A DNA stretch of 8,647 nt from Lachnospiraceae bacterium UBA1201 (GCA_002309675.1 DBXX01000025.1:1-8647), one strand, 5' to 3'; positions 1-6,175 are shown, counted from the first letter of the stretch. Numbers and translations: made by a program. The notes: a model not told the origin generated them from the letters alone.

Positions 1-891
1 GATCCAGTAAACCAGGAACATAACAATCGCGAAGATCGGCAGACCGAGCCACCGGTTCGTAACGACCTTATCGATCTTATCCGATGTGGTCAATGCGCCT
101 GCGTTCTTCTTTTTGTAGCAAGCCTTGATCACTTCTGCGATGTAGATGTAACGTTCGTTCGTGATGATACTTTCGGAATCGTCATCCAGCTCTTTTTCCG
201 CTGCTTTGATGTCGTTCTCAATATGCTTCATCTTCGTTTCATCGATCTTCAACTGCTCGAGGACCTTGTCATCGCGCTCGAAGATCTTGATCGCGTACCA
301 TCTCTGCTGCTCCTCCGGCATATCGTGAACGACTGCCTCCTCGATGTGCGCGATCGCGTGTTCGACCGGCCCGGAAAATGTATGCAGCGGAACGGTATTT
401 CCGCCCTTTGCGGCATTGACCGCTTCCTGCGCGGCCTCCCTGATGCCATCGCCCTTCAGCGCAGAGATCTCAACGACCTTACAACCCAGCTGGCGTGCCA
501 GTTCGCCCGTCTTGATCTCATCGCCGTTCTTCTTCACAACATCCATCATGTTGATCGCAACAACGACCGGGATGCCCAGCTCGGTGAGCTGCGTCGTCAG
601 GTACAGGTTTCTCTCCAGGTTCGTTCCGTCGATGATGTTTAAGATCGCATCCGGACGCTCGCCGATGAGGTAGTTTCTGGCTACGACTTCTTCCAACGTA
701 TATGGGGACAATGAATAGATGCCCGGAAGGTCGGTGATCGTTACGTCATCGAACTTCTTTAACTTACCCTCTTTCTTTTCGACTGTTACGCCCGGCCAGT
801 TACCTACGAACTGGTTTGATCCGGTGAGGGCGTTGAACAGGGTGGTCTTACCACTGTTCGGATTACCTGCAAGTGCTATGCGAATACCCAT
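1..891 (-). CDS. feoB: FeoB ferrous iron transporter, N-terminal part (cut by window edge)
   Basis: This is the first 297 residues of FeoB, the GTPase-coupled membrane permease for Fe(II). The frame is open to base 1, so the membrane core lies outside the window. Visible G-domain motifs are G1 GNPNSGKT (residues 9-16), Thr36 as the likely G2 threonine, G3 DLPG (54-57), G4 NMMD (114-117) and G5 SAL (143-145). A helical regulatory domain follows, roughly 175-265, containing RWYAIKIFE (197-205). The segment SDKIDKVV (270-277) then leads into a first hydrophobic stretch starting near 284. The ATG at 891 fits the family N-terminus (MGIRIALAGN), and a purine-rich ribosome site (AGGAAAGGAAG) lies upstream. 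The gene begins 17 bases after the stop of the second feoA and is surely in the same operon. No broken motif is seen. Family assignment is certain; metal specificity is from family knowledge. Confidence 0.97.
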   Translation of the reverse strand, partial: MGIRIALAGNPNSGKTTLFNALTGSNQFVGNWPGVTVEKKEGKLKKFDDVTITDLPGIYSLSPYTLEEVVARNYLIGERPDAILNIIDGTNLERNLYLTTQLTELGIPVVVAINMMDVVKKNGDEIKTGELARQLGCKVVEISALKGDGIREAAQEAVNAAKGGNTVPLHTFSGPVEHAIAHIEEAVVHDMPEEQQRWYAIKIFERDDKVLEQLKIDETKMKHIENDIKAAEKELDDDSESIITNERYIYIAEVIKACYKKKNAGALTTSDKIDKVVTNRWLGLPIFAIVMFLVYWI

Positions 892-908
892 TTTTCTTTC
901 TTCCTTTC

Positions 909-1130
909 CTACTCAACTTCGATCATTTCCGCGTCCGCCTTACGAAGCGACAGCTCGTAATTCCGTACCATCACCTCGATCGGGTCACCCAGCGGTGCAA
1001 CCTTGCGGACATAGACTGCGGTATTCTTCGTGATCCCCATGTCCATGATCCTGCGTTTCACCGCTCCGGCTCCGTGAAGCTTAACAACCTTAACTGTCTC
1101 GCCGATCTTCACATCTTTCAACGTCTTCAT
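909..1130 (-). CDS. feoA: FeoA domain protein, second of two
   Basis: This is a 73-residue SH3-like FeoA protein, the small cytosolic partner of FeoB. It shows the usual pattern: an opening strand (TLKDVKIGETVKVVKL), a helix carrying KRRIMDMGI, a glycine-rich turn near PLGDP, and a closing LRKADAEMIEV strand. I chose the ATG at 1130 because AGAGGAG sits just upstream at good spacing. The frame stays open to an in-frame ATG at 1148 and a TTG at 1151, but these overlap the stop of the upstream feoA and lack a ribosome site. It lies between the other feoA and feoB with gaps of 17 bases on each side, so all three are probably co-transcribed. FeoA is thought to bind or tune FeoB; which of the two copies does so here cannot be told. 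Confidence 0.93.
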   Translation of the reverse strand: MKTLKDVKIGETVKVVKLHGAGAVKRRIMDMGITKNTAVYVRKVAPLGDPIEVMVRNYELSLRKADAEMIEVE

Positions 1131-1147
1131 TTTTTCTCCTCTCTGCA

Positions 1148-1360
1148 TCAAACCATGATTTTCCTAGCCAATTCGTCACTGACCGCCACGCGGCTCTCCT
1201 TCACCTTTACGATCAGGTTCTCGCCCAGCGCGCTCACGACGCTCACCTCTCCACCAACATTGAAACCCAAGTGTTCCAGGTGCTTTTTGACCTCCGGATT
1301 TCCGCCGATCTTTTTGATGATCTGCGGCTCTCCGGCTTCTGCATAAACCAGAGGCATCAT
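1148..1360 (-). CDS. feoA: FeoA domain protein, first of two
   Basis: This is a 70-residue protein of the FeoA fold and the first gene of the feo operon. Family features are the helix PEVKKHLEHLGFNVGGEVSVV (about 22-42) and the final strand ending SDELARKIMV. It differs clearly from the second copy, so it is a diverged paralog and not a recent duplicate. Two adjacent ATGs (1360 and 1357) are possible starts; GGAAAG lies a few bases upstream and suits either. A leader of about 75 bases separates it from the predicted feo promoter and contains two operator palindromes. The family is clear; a role separate from the second FeoA is unknown. Confidence 0.9.
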   Translation of the reverse strand: MMPLVYAEAGEPQIIKKIGGNPEVKKHLEHLGFNVGGEVSVVSALGENLIVKVKESRVAVSDELARKIMV

Positions 1361-1380
1361 GCTTTCTTTCCAGCCTTTCT

Positions 1381-1400
1381 CGGTTAGTTTTGGCTAACCG
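1381..1400. promoter_or_regulatory. DtxR-type operator, site 1 (feo leader)
   Basis: This is a 20-bp palindrome with 7-bp arms, CGGTTAG and CTAACCG, around TTTTGG. Its core TTAG-N6-CTAA (1384-1397) has the same half-sites and spacing as found inside the classical DtxR box TTAGGTTAGCCTAACCTAA. It lies about 37-54 bases downstream of the predicted feo start and about 20 bases before the first feoA start codon, so bound repressor could block elongation. Binding by the neighbouring DtxR-family protein is inferred. Confidence 0.75.
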
Positions 1401-1415
1401 TTCTATAAAAATATA

Positions 1416-1435
1416 TGGTTAGCATCGTCTAACCA
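1416..1435. promoter_or_regulatory. DtxR-type operator, site 2 (at feo transcription start)
   Basis: This is a 20-bp palindrome with arms TGGTTAG and CTAACCA around CATCGT, core TTAG-N6-CTAA at 1419-1432. The predicted feo transcription start falls near 1435, so this site would cover the first transcribed bases. It is the most perfect of the four sites. The regulator assignment is inferred from the adjacent gene and the half-site sequence. Confidence 0.8.
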
Positions 1436-1441
1436 CGCTAT

Positions 1442-1470
1442 ATTATAGTTAGCCTCGACTAACCTGTCAA
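1442..1470 (-). promoter_or_regulatory. feo operon promoter, consensus sigma-70/SigA type
   Basis: Reading leftward, a perfect -35 TTGACA (1470-1465) and a perfect -10 TATAAT (1447-1442) are separated by exactly 17 bp. A start is expected near 1435, giving a leader of about 75 bases to the first feoA. The A/T-rich tract at 1471-1490 just upstream of the -35 could act as an UP element. Such a strong promoter suggests that expression is set mainly by repression through the palindromes in and after it. Confidence 0.9.
1447..1464. promoter_or_regulatory. DtxR-type operator, site 3 (inside feo promoter spacer)
   Basis: Arms AGTTAG and CTAACC flank CCTCGA, core TTAG-N6-CTAA at 1449-1462. The site fills the 17-bp spacer between the -35 and -10 hexamers of the feo promoter and touches the -10 box. 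Occupancy here would exclude RNA polymerase, so this is the likeliest main repression site. Confidence 0.82.
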
Positions 1471-1489
1471 GCATTTTTTTAAATTTCTT

Positions 1490-1519
1490 ACAAAATGGTT
1501 GTATCTGCGGCCATTTTGT
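1490..1519. repeat. Inverted repeat between feo promoter and regulator gene
   Basis: Perfect 9-bp arms ACAAAATGG (1490-1498) and CCATTTTGT (1511-1519) flank a 12-base centre. The repeat has a different sequence from the four DtxR-type palindromes. It abuts the weak operator site 4 and lies upstream of the regulator's ribosome site. No T-run follows on either strand, so it does not look like a terminator. It may bind a second regulator or overlap the regulator's own promoter; the role is unknown. Confidence 0.5.
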
Positions 1520-1537
1520 GGTAAGTTTATGCTAACA
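1520..1537. promoter_or_regulatory. Weak DtxR-type operator, site 4 (before regulator gene)
   Basis: GGTAAG-TTTATG-CTAACA keeps the six-base arms and six-base spacer of the other sites, with one mismatch in the TTAG core. It ends 23 bases before the regulator's ATG at 1561. This suggests negative autoregulation at lower affinity. I see no convincing -35/-10 pair for the plus-strand gene; a weak candidate is TTGTAT (1499-1504) with TAAGTT (1522-1527), which would overlap this site. Confidence 0.55.
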
Positions 1538-1560
1538 AGCATTTGAAGGGAGACGTACGT

Positions 1561-1932
1561 ATGTCACTATTGGAATCAGGGGAAATGTATCTGGAAACGA
1601 TCTACGTTCTGTCGCAGAAATCGAACGCCGTCCGCGGCATTGACATCGGTGAGCATCTGGGCTACTCGAAACCATCTGTCAGCAGAGGTCTCGGGCTTCT
1701 TAAGGATGCCGGACTGGTTGTAAAAGATAAGGACGGATATATCAAACTGACTGAAGCCGGCGAGAAGATCGCAAAGACCATTTACGAACGGCATACCGTC
1801 CTCTCGAAATTATTCATGGACCTCGGCGTAGACGAAGCCACGGCGACTGAAGACGCCTGCCGTATCGAACATTACATCAGCGAAACGACCTTCGAAGCAA
1901 TCAAAGCGCACATCAAAAAACACGGTGTATGA
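1561..1932 (+). CDS. DtxR-family metal-dependent repressor, short form with iron-type site
   Basis: This is a 123-residue DNA-binding repressor of the DtxR/MntR family. An N-terminal winged helix-turn-helix (about 5-65, recognition helix near YSKPSVSRGLGLL, 35-47) is followed by a helical dimerisation and metal domain (about 66-123). Aligned by eye to DtxR, the primary-site residues Met10, Cys102, Glu105 and His106 match Met9, Cys100, Glu103 and His104. In MntR the Met and Cys positions are Asp and Glu, so iron sensing is favoured. DtxR His79 matches His78, but DtxR Glu83 and His98 correspond to Ser82 and Thr96, so the ancillary site looks incomplete. The SH3-like third domain of DtxR (226 residues) is absent. 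The ATG at 1561 is preceded by GAAGGGAG at 8 bases; an upstream in-frame TTG at 1543 is rejected. It is divergent from feo, with matching operators between them, so feo repression is the likely role. Confidence 0.93.
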   Translation: MSLLESGEMYLETIYVLSQKSNAVRGIDIGEHLGYSKPSVSRGLGLLKDAGLVVKDKDGYIKLTEAGEKIAKTIYERHTVLSKLFMDLGVDEATATEDACRIEHYISETTFEAIKAHIKKHGV

Positions 1933-1960
1933 GCCGCTTCCCGCTGATACACGCATAGAA

Positions 1961-2009
1961 AGAGCCTGTGAAAAACGAAACCTCGTTTTCACAGGCTCTG
2001 TTTTCTTCT
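1961..2009 (+). terminator. Rho-independent terminator of the DtxR-family gene
   Basis: A long hairpin begins 28 bases after the stop codon. The left arm (1961-1978) and right arm (1983-1999) pair over about 17 bp with one extra A in the left arm and a four-base loop. The outer stem is AGAGCCTGTG / CACAGGCTCT. A T-rich tail (TTTTCTTC, 2001-2008) follows on the plus strand. Confidence 0.88.
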
Positions 2010-2379
2010 CCGGCCCGTTCCTCTTCGAAAAAGCCACCAAAACCCGCTTTTTCTCCTCTTTCGGTGGCCGTCGTCCTTCCGTTCCGGCCTGTTCCTCTTC
2101 GAAAAAGCAACCAAAACCTGCTTTTTCTCCTCTTTCGGTGGCCACCACCCCTTCTCTGCAGCCTATCCTCTCCTGTAAATACAACCATAACTTGCTTTTC
2201 CTTCTCTTTCGGTGGCCACCACCACTTCTCTGCAGCCTATCCTCTCCTGTAAATACAACCATAACTTGCTTTTCCTTCTCTTTCGGTGGTCACCACCACG
2301 CCGCCGAGGTATCTTCTCGTACAAAAAAACCACCAAAACCGCTGAAAAGCTGATTTGGGTGGTTTCTTCCGCGTATCAA
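2010..2379. repeat. 74-bp tandem repeat array: four units plus a degenerate fifth
   Basis: Units start at 2010, 2084, 2158 and 2232, each exactly 74 bp. Units 1 and 2 differ at three positions in their first 60 bases. Units 3 and 4 are identical over their first 58 bases, so the array grew by recent duplication of two subtypes. A fifth, degenerate copy starts near 2306: its CCACCAAAACC is at the same offset (24) as in unit 1, and its GGTGG is within one base of the same offset. Read on the minus strand, unit 1 has GCCACC and GGTGGC arms followed by a run of five Ts, similar to the terminator formed by the fifth copy. The period is not a multiple of three, so open frames across it are incidental. 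The array lies between convergent genes and no gene is seen in it. Confidence 0.9.
2323..2365 (-). terminator. Rho-independent terminator of the minus-strand hypothetical/GH32 unit
   Basis: On the minus strand the hairpin arms are AAACCACCCAAA (2365-2354) and TTTGGTGGTTT (2337-2327), with one bulged base and an inner GCT/AGC pairing around 2341-2350. The stem runs straight into a tract of seven Ts (plus-strand A at 2323-2329). It lies about 10 bases after the stop of the 289-residue gene. The same segment is the degenerate fifth copy of the 74-bp repeat. Confidence 0.88.
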
Positions 2380-3245
2380 TACCCCAAGTCGAGGATAAAC
2401 TTCCGAATTTCATCTTCTAACTTCGGGGTGATCAGATAATATTCCCCACTCTCGTGGTCGTTGTAGCGTAGTTTCAGGTAGTATTTGTCTTTGTATGCGC
2501 CAGGTTTCAGCTCGGAACTATCCAACGTATTCAAATAGTCCCTCACCACATACCACTGCTCGGGTGTGAGGCGTTTGCTTTTGCTTCCGCTATAAGCTTC
2601 ATCGTGGATAAAGAAGTAGTACGATGCCTCTCCGCGGACCGGTGTGATCTGGTAAGAATAACGCGTCGTCGACAGAAGCATCTCAACCAGCTGCTTTTCA
2701 CCGATGCGACGCAGGTCTCTGCCCAGCGGGCGCACCATTTCGTGCAACGTTTCATGGATCGTGGACCACCGCCGGCTGGAGGGGATCCGAAACTGCGCGG
2801 TATAGATGCCCGCATCCGACTCCCAAGTCAGATGAAGCAACGAATAGTCTCCGCCATCCAGCACTTCATTTTCATGCTCCCATTTCCAGACGTCCTCCCG
2901 GGTGGTCTCTTCGCACTCCGCTAGTTCAGGCTTCAGGTACTCAAACTCCTCTGCTAAAACTTGCCAGAGTTCTGGGGACACCGGCGCGTGCCTTCGCTCC
3001 ACGAGTCCCTCGTCGACCCATTCATCTTCCTTCGGATATACGCGTCCGACGCCGTCCAGTTCAGCCAACTTCGCCTCGTCCGCTTCCCCCTCAAGATCAT
3101 CAAAATAATAGTTCTCATAGTATGTCGTATATACGATCTCCGATGCATTGACCTCGATGTCAAACTCGGAATGGAAATTCATGCTTCCACCGCTTGATTC
3201 ATACTTCACGCCGACCAGACGGCCATAATCTTTATACTCGTTCAT
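2376..3245 (-). CDS. Uncharacterised acidic protein, possible internal repeat
   Basis: I do not recognise this 289-residue protein. It has no signal peptide, membrane segment or catalytic motif that I can name. It is rich in Glu, Asp, Tyr and Trp and alternates predicted beta stretches with amphipathic helices. Two similar helix starts, VSPELWQVLAEE (89-100) and LTPEQWYVVRDY (226-237), each follow a Tyr-rich strand region, suggesting a repeated strand-helix module; a third, weaker one may lie near 145-175. The ATG at 3245 is chosen because AGGAG lies 5 bases upstream, overlapping the TGA of the GH32 gene (gap 8 bases). An in-frame ATG at 3275 would overlap the upstream gene and lacks such a site. 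The close spacing implies translational coupling with GH32, but no sugar-related function is visible. A cytoplasmic location is inferred. Confidence 0.85.
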   Translation of the reverse strand: MNEYKDYGRLVGVKYESSGGSMNFHSEFDIEVNASEIVYTTYYENYYFDDLEGEADEAKLAELDGVGRVYPKEDEWVDEGLVERRHAPVSPELWQVLAEEFEYLKPELAECEETTREDVWKWEHENEVLDGGDYSLLHLTWESDAGIYTAQFRIPSSRRWSTIHETLHEMVRPLGRDLRRIGEKQLVEMLLSTTRYSYQITPVRGEASYYFFIHDEAYSGSKSKRLTPEQWYVVRDYLNTLDSSELKPGAYKDKYYLKLRYNDHESGEYYLITPKLEDEIRKFILDLGY

Positions 3246-3253
3246 TCTTCTCC

Positions 3254-4723
3254 TCACTTGCTGCAACGAAAGCATTGAACACTTCCGTTCTCTGCCTCCA
3301 CGGCCAGCTCCTTCGTCAAAATGTTCGCGTCGGCCTCAACTGCTCCGTAGATGCGGCCGTCGTCTGCGAAATACTCTATGATCCCGCGGTCAATGATGAC
3401 CCAAACCGGCTTGTCGGTTTTTTCGATGTGGATCTTCGTTTCATCCACTCCGATAACCACAGGAGTCCCGGCCGTATCGTCGATCTTTGCGACCATCGGC
3501 TCGGATGCAATCGGTATCGCAACGCGCCCGTTTACGCCAACTTCTTCGCCTGCTTTTACTAAGCGCTCCCGGAATTCCCGAACCGGCCGAAAGAACAACC
3601 GCAGCCCGTCCTGGCATTCTTTCAGCGACAGCTTAGTCGGGATCGCCATCATTCCCCGAAACCCGCCTGCATCCTGCTGTGTGCGAAGCCACGTCATACT
3701 GACCACGCGGTCTTCCACTCCGGCAAATGTCTGCGCGGCATAGCCCAGTTTCGTATCATAACCCGTGAGCACTTCCGTCTCCGGATGAAACGCATATCCG
3801 TCAAAATCACCGATCCGGTAGTATCCGTCCGCAGACCAGAATACCCACTTCTTCTCCCCGGGCCTGTCTTCGACCGGCAACGCAAATAATCCCGGACACT
3901 CCCACATTCGCTCTGCCGAAAACCGCTGACTTTCCTGCCAGTGAAGCAGGTCTGCCGACCGGAAGATGGCAAACTCCGTGCCGTCCAAATACAGCACCAT
4001 TATATAGGCGCCGCTTTCCGCATGCCAAAAAACCTTCGGATCGCGGTTCTCACCCTTAATGTGCTCGATCACGGTCCCGACTTTTTGCAGGGTCTCCCCA
4101 CCATCCGTGGATATGGCAAGTCTCTGCGTATGTTTATTTCCCTGATCGGTCGACCATTGGTTGCTGCCTCCTGCCGCCGTGTAATAAAACAACAGCGCAT
4201 CCTTACCGAAGCCGGCCACGCCCTCATGGTCCTGCCAGCCGCAACCGGAGTAGACCGTACCGAATTCGTCGGGCATGAGCGCTACCGGCCGGTGTTCCCA
4301 AGTGATCAGGTCCCGGCTCACCGCATGGCCCCAGTGCATATTGCCCCATTCGGTGCCGAAGGGATTCCACTGATAGTAAAGGTGGTACACGCCGTCCGCA
4401 TACACAAGGCCGTTCGGGTCATTGATCCAGCCGGTCTCTGCCGTAAAATGCAAGGCAGGGCGGTCCGAATAGAAAGTGTCCGGACGGTTCTCATGACATG
4501 TAAGCTTCCCGAGCACATCCTCCGATACGTCGCCGACGATCTCGATCTTCTGTCCGATGAAACATCCGACATCCAGTGCAAAGAAACGCTCCGGATGCAA
4601 AACATCCAGTTTCACATCCAGTTCATTAACCTTCTCTCCGGCTGTGTAAAAATGCAGTTTCTGCACCTCTGCGTCCTTATGAACCGGAAGCCACAAATAC
4701 TTCTGCGTGATCTGTAATACCAT
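3254..4723 (-). CDS. Glycoside hydrolase family 32 beta-fructosidase (invertase/levanase type)
   Basis: This 489-residue enzyme hydrolyses beta-fructosyl bonds in sucrose or fructans. The GH32 signature residues are present: nucleophile Asp102 in WINDPNG (99-105), transition-state Asp228 in RDP (227-229), and acid/base Glu275 in WECPG (274-278). The five-bladed propeller spans about 92-365, and a C-terminal beta-sandwich about 375-489 contains DRGIIEYFADDGRIYG. An extra domain of about 90 residues, predicted mostly beta, precedes the catalytic part. There is no signal peptide, so a cytoplasmic enzyme acting on imported sugar is inferred. The ATG at 4723 has TTGAGGTG about 8 bases upstream; a GTG at 4732 inside that ribosome site is less likely. 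No transporter, fructokinase or sugar regulator is in view. Sucrose and short fructan activity cannot be separated from sequence alone. Confidence 0.94.
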   Translation of the reverse strand: MVLQITQKYLWLPVHKDAEVQKLHFYTAGEKVNELDVKLDVLHPERFFALDVGCFIGQKIEIVGDVSEDVLGKLTCHENRPDTFYSDRPALHFTAETGWINDPNGLVYADGVYHLYYQWNPFGTEWGNMHWGHAVSRDLITWEHRPVALMPDEFGTVYSGCGWQDHEGVAGFGKDALLFYYTAAGGSNQWSTDQGNKHTQRLAISTDGGETLQKVGTVIEHIKGENRDPKVFWHAESGAYIMVLYLDGTEFAIFRSADLLHWQESQRFSAERMWECPGLFALPVEDRPGEKKWVFWSADGYYRIGDFDGYAFHPETEVLTGYDTKLGYAAQTFAGVEDRVVSMTWLRTQQDAGGFRGMMAIPTKLSLKECQDGLRLFFRPVREFRERLVKAGEEVGVNGRVAIPIASEPMVAKIDDTAGTPVVIGVDETKIHIEKTDKPVWVIIDRGIIEYFADDGRIYGAVEADANILTKELAVEAENGSVQCFRCSK

Positions 4724-4755
4724 TCTCTGCACCTCAAGATCTGTCTGGTCTATCC

Positions 4756-4761
4756 ATTATA
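4756..4761 (-). promoter_or_regulatory. Possible -10 element before the GH32 gene
   Basis: A perfect TATAAT lies on the minus strand in the 48-base gap between the transporter stop and the GH32 start, giving a leader of about 26 bases. No good -35 is found at 16-18 bp and there is no extended -10, so the promoter is weak or activator-dependent. No terminator is visible in the gap, so read-through from the upstream metal genes is also possible. Confidence 0.35.
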
Positions 4762-4771
4762 CTGTATTTTC

Positions 4772-6136
4772 TCAGATAAAAATCATCAGCATCACGATCG
4801 CAAATCCGATCACGAAGGCGAACGCTCCTTTATCATTGCCCTTTTGGGAAGCCAGTTGCGGGATCTCTTCAATCGTAGTGTAGATCAGAGCTCCTCCGGC
4901 AAATGCCATGACATAGGGCAATATATTGGGAAAGAGCAGGGATACGATAACCGTGATGATACCGAGCAGCGGGATCGGCACGCCTGAAACGATGCCCATA
5001 AAGAACGCCTTACCGGTATTCGTCCCTTTCTCATGGATCGGAAGCGAAACAAAAAGTGCTTCCGGGATGTTTTGCAGCGCGATCGCGATCGCCAGAACGA
5101 GCGCCGTGGAGACCGAGATCCACTCTGTCTTTAAGAAATGCCCGGCGTAGATCGCCCCCAATGCGATCCCCTCGGGGATGTGATGGATCACCTCCGTCAG
5201 CATCATCTTCACCGCCGGATCCAACTGGCTCTTCGGCCCCTCCGTGATGCCGGCATAAGCATGCGTGTGCGGCACGATGCTGTCCACGAGATACTGGATC
5301 AGCACTCCGCCGCAGAAGCACAGAACGACCGGAATGATCTCATGCCTATAATTCCCGCGCATTCCCTGGACGGCGGGCTCGATCATGCCCCATACGGCGA
5401 TCGAGATCATGATACCTGCCGTGCCTCCGGCCAGAATCGTCCGCAGGTCCTCCGTGATCCGATTCTTTCGGGCGTACACGATCGCCGCTCCCAAAACCGT
5501 TCCGGCCAATGGGATCAGCATACCGAAGATCGTTTCGGAGTCGGCAAGCGCCTGCGACCGATCCAGGTGTGTGATAAGCGAACGCAGGCCGATGAAGATC
5601 AGGATCGTTCCGCCCATGATCTCCGCGCCGGCTTTGTACCGCGTCCCAAATATATGGCCGATCTTTACGCCGACCATGGAGATGATACAGGTAATTACCG
5701 CGATGACTACGACCGCAAACAATACATTGACGAAGTCCGCCTCCGTAAACACGCGGACCGGAACGGCCACGAATGTGATACCGACCGCCAGCGCGTCGAT
5801 GCTGGTCGCGACGGCCATCATGAACATCGTCTTCACATCGAAGCCCGGCTTCACTTCCTCTTCCGTTTCGAAGGCCTCTTTAATCATATTGCCCCCGATC
5901 AATGTGAGCAGAACAAACGCCACCCACGGCGCGATCGTGTTGATCAGGTCTTCGAAACGCGAGCCGATCAGATAACCCGCCAGCGGCATCAGCCCCTGAA
6001 AAGCGCCGAACCAAATGCCACACAAAAGATATTCTTTTAACGTGATCTTTTTAACTGCCAGTCCTTTGCAGATGGACACCGCGAACGCATCCATCGCCAG
6101 GCCGACCGCCAGTAACAATAATTCAAATAATCCCAT
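4772..6136 (-). CDS. mntP: MntP manganese exporter fused to a ZIP-family metal transporter
   Basis: This single 454-residue frame contains two transporters. Residues 1-191 form a complete MntP-like protein (usual length about 188) with its two repeats: GLAMDAFAVS around Asp16 and ATSIDALAVG around Asp114, six membrane segments in all. After a linker of about ten residues (DRSQALADSE) residues 202-454 form a complete ZIP/GufA-type protein of about eight segments. Its metal-site motifs are EVIHHIPEGIALG (315-327, His318, His319, Glu322) and LQNIPEALFVSLP (354-366, Glu359); the usual PEG in the second motif is PEA here. MntP exports Mn(II), whereas ZIP proteins usually import Zn, Fe or Mn, so the two halves have opposite expected directions. 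The gene follows csoR by 39 bases with GGAAG about 10 bases before the ATG. That gap is too short for a Mn riboswitch. Both family assignments are strong; the joint function is unknown. Confidence 0.93.
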   Translation of the reverse strand: MGLFELLLLAVGLAMDAFAVSICKGLAVKKITLKEYLLCGIWFGAFQGLMPLAGYLIGSRFEDLINTIAPWVAFVLLTLIGGNMIKEAFETEEEVKPGFDVKTMFMMAVATSIDALAVGITFVAVPVRVFTEADFVNVLFAVVVIAVITCIISMVGVKIGHIFGTRYKAGAEIMGGTILIFIGLRSLITHLDRSQALADSETIFGMLIPLAGTVLGAAIVYARKNRITEDLRTILAGGTAGIMISIAVWGMIEPAVQGMRGNYRHEIIPVVLCFCGGVLIQYLVDSIVPHTHAYAGITEGPKSQLDPAVKMMLTEVIHHIPEGIALGAIYAGHFLKTEWISVSTALVLAIAIALQNIPEALFVSLPIHEKGTNTGKAFFMGIVSGVPIPLLGIITVIVSLLFPNILPYVMAFAGGALIYTTIEEIPQLASQKGNDKGAFAFVIGFAIVMLMIFI

Positions 6137-6175
6137 ACTACGTTTACTTCCGCTTTCATCCGTTGCGCTCTGCGC

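Noticed and set aside
1543..1560. An upstream TTG start for the DtxR-family gene
   Set aside because: It lies inside or before the Shine-Dalgarno that serves the ATG at 1561, and the added residues do not match the family N-terminus.
2010..2305. A CRISPR array
   Set aside because: The units are directly adjacent 74-bp tandem copies without unique spacers, and no cas gene is near.
1810..2439. Several open frames on both strands across the 74-bp repeats
   Set aside because: They exist because the repeats lack stops. The 74-bp period shifts frame each unit, and the products are low-complexity.
3941..4717. A 258-residue open frame on the plus strand opposite the GH32 gene
   Set aside because: It overlaps the catalytic GH32 motifs in antisense, has no family pattern and no convincing ribosome site.
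5138..6040. A 300-residue open frame on the plus strand opposite the MntP-ZIP gene
   Set aside because: It is rich in Arg, Asp and His with no recognisable motif and lies wholly antisense to a gene with clear family motifs; it is a shadow of the codon bias.
6137..6175. A yybP-ykoY manganese riboswitch before the mntP-type gene
   Set aside because: Only 39 bases separate the gene from csoR, far too short for this riboswitch, and no matching structure is seen.
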